A DNA stretch of 64,000 bases from JAXGYX01 sp040772065 (GTDB lineage: Bacteria; Bacillota; Clostridia; Saccharofermentanales; Fastidiosipilaceae): the NCBI GenBank assembly GCA_040772065.1, contig JAXGYX010000001.1, positions 62,001 to 126,000 of the forward strand. The letters are read 5' to 3'. The position numbers and the translations under genes are program-made. The stretch's first letter is position 1; every line of letters begins with the position of its first letter. Below, in pieces: positions 1-6,227 of the stretch. The notes beneath the pieces were generated by a model. It was not told the origin of the DNA, ran no database searches, and was given only the letters and a program-made list of their open reading frames with translations.

Positions 1-1
1 G

Positions 2-118
2 AATGAGGATCTGCCGCTGACATACCAAGCTGAGCCGCAGATAAAGTTCTGCTCGAAATGTGGCTCCGGCGCTGTTCTCGGTGCTCGATTTTGCGGTCAG
101 TGTGGAACAGCGCTGTGA
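2..118 (+). CDS. C-terminal end of a zinc-ribbon protein (partial)
   Basis: An open frame enters from the left edge and stops at TGA 116-118. Its last 24 residues hold two CxxC knuckles (FCSKCG and FCGQCG) about a dozen residues apart, the pattern of the double zinc ribbon found at the ends of many Firmicute membrane or regulatory proteins. The rest of the gene is outside the window, so the function of the whole protein cannot be given. The zinc-ribbon call itself is firm because all four cysteines and both following glycines are present. Confidence 0.75.
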   Translation, partial: NEDLPLTYQAEPQIKFCSKCGSGAVLGARFCGQCGTAL

Positions 119-847
119 AAATAAAAGGCTAATTTGGATGTGGTTTTAGTTTTCCGTAATCAGTGTGCGTTGCTTTTTGAAATTGAATACTTCCGCGACT
201 ATTGCTTATTCATGAATGATTCAATGAGTACAAATATCTCAAAGGTAGTCATTGACTGAAGTATATGGACGGTGTGTAACATACATCGGTAACATCTAAA
301 ACGAGGGGTGTGCAAAAGCGGTGCATCTTTTAACGATTTGATTTGACCGGTGCATTTTATCAATAGTTAGTGCCTTTGCCACCGGAGATGACAGGAATTA
401 AACCCCATGTATCGACTTGTTCCCCCGAACGGATAAAAACCATTGACCTGTTCCCTCGAACAGAACACCCCCATAAAAACCACTATTGAACTGATCCCGA
501 GAACGGACAAAACGAAAAATACATACCAGACATCAACCTGATGCTCTCATTCCATGTTGAGTGCGTGGTATTGATGTCAAGGGTCGAGAGTAAATAAGCC
601 TGAAAATCACAAGTTGAGAAATGGTTATAGCTACTCTCGGATAAGTTTTCGGAAAAGTCAGAAAAAAAGGAATTTTGATAGTTGGGTGTGCAAGCTAGAT
701 TTTTAGGATTGTTTGTATAAGTTAGATGGATAAGATGCTAAAACAGACTAACCAACACAGAGGATTTTAGAACAAGGTTGAGTAGGCTATTGGACTAGTG
801 TTAAATAAACGTAATGAGTTTGTTAATAAGTAAAATGTTAAATTAAT
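119..847. other. Gene-poor stretch with palindromic repeats
   Basis: About 730 bases with stops in all frames and no convincing gene. Three copies of a short palindrome lie at 419-504 (listed separately). The piece around 553-600 resembles the stretch near 3130-3175 (both contain a variant of gatgtcgaggg followed by agtaa), which suggests that both are relics of one mobile element. No transposase reading frame survives here. Confidence 0.5.
419..504. repeat. Three spaced GTTCCC..GAAC palindromes
   Basis: The copies are GTTCCCCCGAAC (419-430), GTTCCCTCGAAC (450-461) and GATCCCGAGAAC (493-504), each with dyad symmetry and linked by AT-rich spacers of similar sequence (ataaaaacca). Spacing is 31 and 43 bases. 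This looks like a set of protein-binding sites, either an operator or the multi-repeat end of an IS21-like element; neither is proven. GTTCCC also occurs in the tandem repeat at 3008-3059. Confidence 0.5.
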
Positions 848-1102
848 GTGGAAGAAGGTAATATCTTGAGGAAACTTAACAAAGTTTTGAATATTGTCAT
901 GGGATCTTTTTTGGGTGTATTTATAGGTCACAGCATATATCAGTATGTTGATTACAAAAGAAATCCAGGATTATATGAAATACAATCAGCACCCTGGTAC
1001 ACAGGTATAAAAATATATGGATTAGCCACCTTGGTAGTTTTGCTAATCGGCGTTATTTTAAAACTATTAATAAAAGGCAAACTGAGGAATATAGATTCAT
1101 AG
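848..1102 (+). CDS. Small two-TM membrane protein, uncharacterised family
   Basis: 84 residues with GTG at 848; a TTG at 866 could also serve. There are two hydrophobic segments (about residues 13-30 and 55-75) separated by a conserved-looking extracytoplasmic piece containing NPGLYEIQSAPWYT. As far as I recall, similar short proteins with this central motif are common in Clostridia and have no assigned function. It stands alone between gene-poor stretches. The family resemblance is from memory; the membrane topology is read from the sequence. Confidence 0.6.
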   Translation: MEEGNILRKLNKVLNIVMGSFLGVFIGHSIYQYVDYKRNPGLYEIQSAPWYTGIKIYGLATLVVLLIGVILKLLIKGKLRNIDS

Positions 1103-1478
1103 GTGTACATTGAATTCACGTATTACTGAGTGTGGAAGGTATGTTGTTTTGAAGGTGATTCAATTGACTTTCAATAAAAAGTACAGTTTATTCCAGTCCC
1201 CCCAAAAGGGAGAGACCTGTTGACGGCACCAAAAGAGGTTTTAATGCTCTCAATCATTACGCTCAAAGCGCTTTTAGTTTACTGCTGGGATTGGGTTAGT
1301 GCTCGCCTCATATAGTTAAATTTTTGGGTAATACCAAATATAGTCGCTCATTTTTTCGGGGTCATACTAAAATTATCACTCATTATTTCGGGCCAATCTT
1401 GAAATAGTCGCTCTTTTTTTGTATGCTGAATGTGTTGATTGATATTAATGAAGGACAAAACTGAGAGGAGCAGTTTGT
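1103..1478. other. Intergenic region upstream of the ATPase gene
   Basis: 376 bases without a gene. It contains the 32-bp-period repeat triplet at 1336-1422 (separate entry) and, at 1263-1276, TCAAAGCGCTTTTA, which matches 12 of 14 positions of the catabolite-responsive element consensus. The cre-like match is weak evidence by itself because no catabolic gene follows it. Confidence 0.4.
1336..1422 (+). repeat. Three direct repeats with exact 32-bp period
   Basis: The cores are TAGTCGCTCA (1341-1350), TTATCACTCA (1373-1382) and TAGTCGCTCT (1405-1414), each followed by a T-rich tract; the first two also share TTTCGGG. The cores start exactly 32 bases apart, about three helical turns, so a bound protein would meet all three on the same DNA face. 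They end 57 bases before the ATPase gene start, a suitable place for operators. No known regulator is recognised. Confidence 0.55.
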
Positions 1479-2825
1479 ATGTCGGATTTCTATTTGAAAC
1501 GAAAGATCGATGGTTACCTGAAATCATGGAAAGAAAAAGCGGATCGCAAGCCGCTGATTGTCAAAGGCCCAAGGCAGGTCGGAAAGACAGAATCCATTCG
1601 ACGCTTTGTAAACGCCAACTATGACTTCGTTATTGAAATCAACTTCGTGGAAGAACCCAAGTACAAAACCATTTTTGATGATGGCTACAAGCCTGCGGAT
1701 ATTATCAGAAATATTTCCCGGATTGACCCTTCCAAAAAATTCCTGCAGGGAAGAACACTCATCTTTTTTGACGAAATCCAGGACTTCCCGGATGTTGCCA
1801 CCTCTCTGAAGTTTTTTAAGATCGACGGAGGTTTTGATGTGATATGCAGCGGATCCCTGCTTGGTATCAACTATAAAATAATCGAGAGCAACAGTGTGGG
1901 CTACAAATCAGACTATGAAATGCATTCTCTGGATTTTGAAGAATTCCTGTGGGCAAAAGGTTATGATGATGCTGTTGTACAGGATATTCTAAGTCACATG
2001 CTAAGGCAGGAGCCGTTCAACACCACGGATATGACTGTTTTCAGCAACCTGTTTTTAGATTTTTGCATTTTGGGCGGTATGCCTGCTGTTGTGCGGGAGT
2101 ATATCCAGAAAGGAACCTTTGAGGGTACGCTTGAAATCCAGCGACAATTAGTTAAGGACTACAAAGAGGATATCCGTAAGTATGCGGAGGGCATGGACCA
2201 GACCCGTATTCTGAATGTGTTTAACCATATCCCGGCGCAGCTTGCAAAAGATAATAAGAAATTCCAGATTTCCAAGGTTGCCAGGGATGCCAGATTTAAA
2301 GACTATCGTGGCTGCATCGAATGGCTCAGTGATGCGGGTGTCGTCAATGTCTGCTACTGTCTCAACTTCCCGGAATTGCCGTTAAAGGGAAATGTAGATG
2401 AAAGCAAGTTCAAGCTTTATTTCTTTGACACGGGAATACTTGTTGCCATGCTGGACGATGAAGCTCAGGAAGATCTGCGGGCCAACAAAAATCTGGGTGT
2501 TTATAAGGGTGCACTTTATGAGAATATTGTGGGAGAAGCCCTTGCAAAGTCTGGATATGGCCTCTATTACTACAAACGGAGTGATTCCACACTGGAGCAG
2601 GATTTCTTTGTGCGTACAAAACAAAGCCTGATTCCAATCGAAGTGAAAGCGAAAAGTGGAACGGCAAAATCCCTCCGCACCCTGATTCGCAGCGACCATT
2701 ATTCTGATATCAATTGTGGTATTAAGCTGAGTGCAGGTAACATCGGAAAAAGTGATGATATCTACACATTCCCGTATTTCTGCGCATTTCTTATGAAACG
2801 CTATTTAGGGCAAAGCGACTTGTAA
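1479..2825 (+). CDS. AAA_14/DUF4143-type P-loop ATPase
   Basis: 448 residues. A Walker A motif GPRQVGKT lies at about residues 30-37 and Walker B LIFFDEIQ at about 94-101, the AAA_14 domain. The C-terminal third carries the DUF4143 region, including LYENIVGEAL and a PD-(D/E)xK-like IPIEVKAKSG. ATG 1479 follows a good GAGGAG site. These proteins are widespread, often solitary and mobile in Firmicutes and archaea; their physiological role is not established. The DUF4143 region is related to restriction-endonuclease-like folds, so a nucleic-acid or defence role is possible but unproven. The gene is intact and has its own repeat-rich upstream region. Confidence 0.9.
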   Translation: MSDFYLKRKIDGYLKSWKEKADRKPLIVKGPRQVGKTESIRRFVNANYDFVIEINFVEEPKYKTIFDDGYKPADIIRNISRIDPSKKFLQGRTLIFFDEIQDFPDVATSLKFFKIDGGFDVICSGSLLGINYKIIESNSVGYKSDYEMHSLDFEEFLWAKGYDDAVVQDILSHMLRQEPFNTTDMTVFSNLFLDFCILGGMPAVVREYIQKGTFEGTLEIQRQLVKDYKEDIRKYAEGMDQTRILNVFNHIPAQLAKDNKKFQISKVARDARFKDYRGCIEWLSDAGVVNVCYCLNFPELPLKGNVDESKFKLYFFDTGILVAMLDDEAQEDLRANKNLGVYKGALYENIVGEALAKSGYGLYYYKRSDSTLEQDFFVRTKQSLIPIEVKAKSGTAKSLRTLIRSDHYSDINCGIKLSAGNIGKSDDIYTFPYFCAFLMKRYLGQSDL

Positions 2826-2888
2826 AGACTTGCTCTTCCACACATGAACATAGCATAAGATTAAAGGTACAAAGTGACAACGGCAAAT

Positions 2889-2999
2889 ATGATTACGGAA
2901 TTATGTGAGCAGATGGATATCAGTGTTTTTGAGCTTGCCAGACGTATAAGTCAAACTCCGCTTAGTAAATCGGTAAAGCAGCTGATATGTTTCCGCTAA
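2889..2999 (+). pseudogene. Remnant of an XRE-like HTH protein
   Basis: ATG 2889 opens a 36-codon frame whose first 24 residues, with CEQMDISVFELARRI and SQTP, look like the start of a small lambda-repressor-type helix-turn-helix protein. The frame then runs into unrelated sequence and stops just before the 26-bp tandem repeat. The abrupt end suggests truncation by a rearrangement. A complete HTH domain would need about 55-60 residues, so it is unlikely to be functional. Confidence 0.45.
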
Positions 3000-3007
3000 C
3001 GAGAGTT

Positions 3008-3059
3008 ATTCTAAGACATGTTCCCTTATTGGGATTCTAAGACATGTTCCCTTATTGGG
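3008..3059. repeat. Perfect 26-bp tandem duplication
   Basis: The unit at 3008-3033 is repeated without change at 3034-3059. Each unit contains the interrupted palindrome TCCCTTATTGGGA. GTTCCC is shared with the palindromes at 419-504, which suggests a common origin, perhaps the end of a lost mobile element. The function is unknown. Confidence 0.7.
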
Positions 3060-3525
3060 ATCTTATCAAAAAAAGGAACCTCAGATTTCTGAGAAATACA
3101 TTTCAGACAGCCATAATGACCTCTAAACACATGTGGAGACGGTGGTGTCGATGTCGAGGGTTGAGTAGTAAGGGTGTAAGAACACTTGCTATCGGGTCAC
3201 TCCATAAAAGGGGATTTGGATTACAATTAGCCATAATGACATAAAATGGAATAGAAATTGATAACCAATATAGATAAGACATGATAGATATGATATTATA
3301 TCTTAGTAACTTGCATTGAGTAGTAATAAGCAATGAGATGATGGGTATTTTGTTAAACCTGATGGCTTCAACTTGTTTTCTGAAGATATATTTTGATTAC
3401 ATACCGGTGCCTTCTGTTTTTTGACTTTATCCACATCCCAATTGCCGAAGCAATAATAAATACCTCCGATTTATAGCTTTGTGAAACATCTCTGGCTTTC
3501 CCGTCAGAGCAAAAAGGAAATAGCA

Positions 3526-3822
3526 ATGACGGATAAAGAGCTTAGAAAATTAAAACGAAGCGAACTGCTACAAATGTTGATAGTACAGATAGAAGAAAAC
3601 GAGCGACTGAAACATCTTCTGGAAGAGCAGCGACATCAACTTGAAGATCGTCAGATCGCGATCGAGCAGGCCGGCTCTATTGCAGAGGCGGCGTTGATGT
3701 TAAATGGAGTCTTCGAAGCGGCTCAGTCAGCCGCGCAGCAGTATTTGGAGAATGTACAGCGATTAAGCGCAGAACAGGATTGTATTTGCGATCAGCAGGT
3801 GGCGGACGCTGAAAAAAGGTAA
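3526..3822 (+). CDS. Short coiled-coil protein preceding the pilus signal peptidase
   Basis: 98 residues from ATG 3526, chosen over an upstream in-frame GTG (3481) because AAAGG lies nine bases before it. Residues 5-50 are rich in Glu, Leu, Gln and Lys with heptad-like spacing (ELLQMLIVQ, RLKHLLEEQRHQLEDRQIAI), predicting a coiled coil. There is no signal peptide or membrane segment. I recall similar small proteins next to SipA-like signal peptidases in pilus loci, so a role in pilus assembly or membrane recruitment is plausible but inferred from position only. Confidence 0.65.
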   Translation: MTDKELRKLKRSELLQMLIVQIEENERLKHLLEEQRHQLEDRQIAIEQAGSIAEAALMLNGVFEAAQSAAQQYLENVQRLSAEQDCICDQQVADAEKR

Positions 3823-3886
3823 AACTTGACTCAGCAACAGGAATCTTTCCAAGACTCTTCCAACAACGGTAGCGAGGTAGCCGGGC

Positions 3887-4477
3887 GTGAACAAGAAACA
3901 GGCGGTTCCAAAAGAATTGCCGGATCTGGAACAGTTGAAAAGGGAACTGAACAGAGAACTGTACAAAAAACAATATAGTACAGTCTTACGCAGCACAATC
4001 TATACATTAGTTGTGGTAGCGGCGATAGCCGTGTTGGTGGCTGTACTGCTTTTGCCGGTACTACGGATATACGGATCCTCTATGACTCCCACATTATCCG
4101 AAGGAGACATAGTGGTTTCCATAAAAGGCACGGACTTTGAGGAGGGTGACTTGGTGGCGTTTTATATGGGAAACAAACTACTGATCAAACGATACATCGC
4201 AGGACCGGGTCAGTGGGTGGACATAGATGAAGATGGCAATGTCTATGTAAATGACGAATTGTTGAATGAGCCCTACCTAAAAGAAAGGGCATTTGGTGAT
4301 TGCGACATTGAATTGCCCTACCAGGTCCCTGATGGAAGATATTTTGTGATGGGAGACCATCGTTCCACGTCGGTGGATTCACGCCACACTTCCGTAGGAT
4401 GTGTGGCCGATGAACAGGTTGTCGGTAAGATCCTATTTCGAGTATGGCCACTCTCTGTGTTTGGGTCAGTTCGATAG
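3887..4477 (+). CDS. Type I signal peptidase of the pilus operon
   Basis: 196 residues from GTG 3887; an in-frame stop lies three codons upstream, so the start cannot be earlier, and AGCGAGG precedes it. One N-terminal membrane segment (about residues 35-58) is followed by the catalytic serine in YGSSMTPTL (about Ser65) and the general-base lysine in LLIKRYIAGPG (about Lys101); GDHRSTSVDSRH is the family's conserved box. It cleaves secretory signal peptides outside the membrane. Its place directly before pilin genes matches SipA-like peptidases required for pilus assembly. It is complete and probably co-transcribed with the flanking genes. Confidence 0.9.
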   Translation: MNKKQAVPKELPDLEQLKRELNRELYKKQYSTVLRSTIYTLVVVAAIAVLVAVLLLPVLRIYGSSMTPTLSEGDIVVSIKGTDFEEGDLVAFYMGNKLLIKRYIAGPGQWVDIDEDGNVYVNDELLNEPYLKERAFGDCDIELPYQVPDGRYFVMGDHRSTSVDSRHTSVGCVADEQVVGKILFRVWPLSVFGSVR

Positions 4478-4494
4478 AAAGGAAGGTAACAGAA

Positions 4495-4665
4495 ATGGAT
4501 AAAGACGCATTGCAAAGCATGAGTGACTATGTAAAACAACGCCGACAAACACGAGGCTGGCACAAGATCCTCACTTTCCTGGTGGCTATGGTTGTTTTTG
4601 TTACTACCTATTCCTTGATTGGGGGTGCGGACATTTTCTTGGACATTTTAGGCCGATTGTGCTAA
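4495..4665 (+). pseudogene. 5' fragment of tip adhesin gene, cut by IS element
   Basis: ATG 4495, after GAAAGGAAGG, encodes a cytoplasmic N-region with VKQRRQTRGWHK and a hydrophobic core (ILTFLVAMVVFVTTYSLI): the long YSIRK-like signal start of a secreted surface protein. At codon 42 the frame meets the IS3 element at 4621, reads 14 codons of IS DNA and stops at 4663-4665. The missing continuation (LPAITLEK) is found intact at 6228, beyond the IS. As it stands this makes at most a 56-residue membrane peptide. Confidence 0.9.
4621..4646 (+). repeat. IS3 left terminal inverted repeat
   Basis: Outer 26 bases of the element's left end. Aligned with the reverse complement of 6199-6224, the first 12 positions are identical and most of positions 17-25 match. 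The preceding ATT (4618-4620) is one copy of the target duplication. Confidence 0.85.
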
Positions 4666-5502
4666 TCGCTGACGATACTCGAAAGGGCTTAGCCAGCCAA
4701 GCGATTGCTTGATTCTTTCCTCATTGTACCAGTGAATATACCGGTCTAGTTGATCGATAAAGGCTTCAATGGTCACGCCCTGCCAATTCCTTCCATAGAA
4801 GAACTCGATCTTGAGGCGACCGAAGAAGCCCTCACAGGCAGCGTTATCAGGTGAACAGCCCTTATTGGACATGGATCGTGACAGCTGTCGCTCTTCCATT
4901 AGTTGAATCCATCTGGTCCAGCGGTAGTGGCTTCCACGGTCGGAATGGATCAATGGACACTCATCAGGATCAAGGGTGTTGATTGCAGCTGTCAGCATGG
5001 AGTTAGCCAGCTCGGCATTCGGACTCGTGCCTATAGACCAAGATACGACTAGGCCATCAAAGCAATCGATAATGGGTGATAAATACACCTTGCCTGCCGG
5101 TATACCAAACTCTGTGATATCCGTCAGCCACTTCTCATTGGGATGGTCCGCCTGAAAGTCCCGTTGGATGATGTTCTCTGGAGCAGGCGTGATCTCACCT
5201 GCATAGGACGTATACCTACGTTTCTTCTTGCCGACGACCTGCAGACCGGATGCGGTCATCAGCTGCCGTACCACTTTCTCAGAAACCACAGTACCTTCTT
5301 TACCCAGCAGCGCATGGATACGGCGGTAGCCGTAGCAAGCGTGATTGGTATTGAACAGTTCGATAACTCGTGAGCGGGTCTCATGATACTTATCTGGCTT
5401 GGTTTGCGCAGTCAGCTGGTAATAGTAACTACTGCGGGGCAGCTCCAGTGCCTTCAGCAGGTGATTCAGGCGATGCTTCCCCTTCAGTGCGTCGACCAGC
5501 AT
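4648..5502 (-). CDS. IS3-family transposase OrfB (DDE integrase core)
   Basis: 284 residues from ATG 5502. The rve integrase core is recognisable by its DDE triad: Asp in KWLTDITEF, Asp in LIHSDRGSHY and Glu in DNAACEGFFGRLK. The usual HTH_21-like region (HACYGYRRIHALL) precedes it and the family C-terminus (WYNEERIKQSLGWLSPFEY) is intact. It overlaps orfA by 19 bases in the -1 frame. The frame stays open upstream of its ATG to the slippery site at 5547-5553, so an OrfAB fusion transposase is the likely active product. Confidence 0.95.
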   Translation of the reverse strand: MLVDALKGKHRLNHLLKALELPRSSYYYQLTAQTKPDKYHETRSRVIELFNTNHACYGYRRIHALLGKEGTVVSEKVVRQLMTASGLQVVGKKKRRYTSYAGEITPAPENIIQRDFQADHPNEKWLTDITEFGIPAGKVYLSPIIDCFDGLVVSWSIGTSPNAELANSMLTAAINTLDPDECPLIHSDRGSHYRWTRWIQLMEERQLSRSMSNKGCSPDNAACEGFFGRLKIEFFYGRNWQGVTIEAFIDQLDRYIHWYNEERIKQSLGWLSPFEYRQRLAQSA

Positions 5503-6179
5503 CGCTTTCTCTGCGTTGCTGAGCAGAGTTGGGTCGACGCAGGGATCTTTTTTATTAGTTCGGCGGTCCCTCTGAGAATATCGACTTCTAGTTTCAAACG
5601 CTGTACTTCTTTTCGCAGCGACTCGGCTTCCTGCTTTAGTTGATCCGAGTCTTCAGTTTGCTCTCCGGTTTGTTTTTCCATTACGTGAGCCTCCCCTTGA
5701 CCGAGCAGCTCATTCTTCCAACGGTAGAGCGCGTCTCGGTTTACACCATGGTGTCGCGCCGTCTCCTTCGCCGTGCTTGATCGTGTCACTAGGCTGATGA
5801 CAGCTTCCTTCTTATCCTGATAGGAACATTTTAGCTTAGTGTTCTGCTTACGTCTGCCTGGAGCCAATTCTTCAATCCAGTAGGCTAGAGCTGCTTTGCT
5901 TGGATAGCCCAGAGCCCTACAGGTACGAATCAAGGATCGGCCGGTATAGAAGAAGTGATCGACTGCCTCCTGCTTCTGAGCGTCAGAATAACGGCTTTTA
6001 CGTCTTTCATAGTTATCCTTGATAACACCGGTAGCCTGTTCTTCTAGATATGCCAGATACCACTTACGAAGCTGCCCACGGTCTTGGGGATAGCCTAATT
6101 CTCGGATGACTTGTGAGGCACTGTGTTCGTAACGGATATACAGTTTGACTGCCTTCAAACGTTTCTCTCTTGAATACAT
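5484..6179 (-). CDS. IS3-family OrfA (DNA-binding HTH protein)
   Basis: 231 residues from ATG 6179. It is longer than many OrfA proteins and shows repeated helix-turn-helix units (SASQVIRELGYP, SLIRTCRALGYPSKAALAYW, TAKETARHHGVNRDALYRWK), followed by a leucine-zipper-like coiled coil (about residues 175-205: LKQEAESLRKEVQRLKLEVD). In IS3 elements OrfA binds the terminal repeats and regulates transposition. It ends within the overlap with orfB, after the slippery site. Confidence 0.93.
   Translation of the reverse strand: MYSREKRLKAVKLYIRYEHSASQVIRELGYPQDRGQLRKWYLAYLEEQATGVIKDNYERRKSRYSDAQKQEAVDHFFYTGRSLIRTCRALGYPSKAALAYWIEELAPGRRKQNTKLKCSYQDKKEAVISLVTRSSTAKETARHHGVNRDALYRWKNELLGQGEAHVMEKQTGEQTEDSDQLKQEAESLRKEVQRLKLEVDILRGTAELIKKIPASTQLCSATQRKRCWSTH
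5547..5553 (-). other. -1 programmed frameshift site A-AAA-AAG
   Basis: On the minus strand the heptamer A_AAA_AAG is in the correct phase of orfA (codons AAA, AAG) and a -1 slip enters the orfB frame, which is open from there through ATG 5502. This is the standard IS3-family arrangement for producing OrfAB. The phase was checked from the two frames' coordinates. Confidence 0.85.
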
Positions 6180-6198
6180 AACGGAATCCTCTCATATC

Positions 6199-6224
6199 TT
6201 GTCCAGGATTTCGTCCGCACCCCC
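6199..6224 (-). repeat. IS3 right terminal inverted repeat
   Basis: Right end of the element, ending in TCCGCACCCCC at 6214-6224. The ATT at 6225-6227 is the second copy of the target duplication, after which the interrupted adhesin gene continues in frame with CTG CCC GCA. Confidence 0.85.
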
Positions 6225-6227
6225 ATT

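Larger units (their letters stand above)
2826..3525. other. Degenerate region between ATPase and pilus operon
   Basis: Roughly 700 bases with only remnants: a 36-codon HTH fragment (2889-2999), a 26-bp tandem duplication (3008-3059), a small hairpin CTCAG/CTGAG (3080-3093), and the 12-mer AGCCATAATGAC repeated at 3109-3120 and 3229-3240. No clear promoter for the pilus operon can be named, although it should lie near the end of this stretch. Confidence 0.45.
4621..6224 (-). mobile_element. Complete IS3-family insertion sequence, 1604 bp
   Basis: The ends are imperfect inverted repeats starting with 12 identical bases, GGGGGTGCGGAC, at 4621-4632 and, complemented, 6213-6224. The element is flanked by the 3-bp direct repeat ATT (4618-4620 and 6225-6227), as expected for IS3-family transposition. 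Inside are orfA and orfB on the minus strand with a -1 slippery site in their junction. Both frames are open and the DDE residues are present, so the element looks competent. It lies against the direction of the pilus operon, so it probably blocks both translation of the adhesin and read-through transcription. Confidence 0.95.

Noticed and set aside
419..504. CRISPR array
   Set aside because: Only three short, diverged palindromes with unequal spacing and no cas genes in the window.
1263..1276. Catabolite-responsive-element-like palindrome
   Set aside because: 12 of 14 matches, but it lies upstream of an ATPase with no link to carbon metabolism and could be chance.
1336..1422. CRISPR array from 32-bp period repeats
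   Set aside because: The repeat core is about 10 bases, the intervals resemble each other, and no cas genes are present; operator-like repeats fit better.
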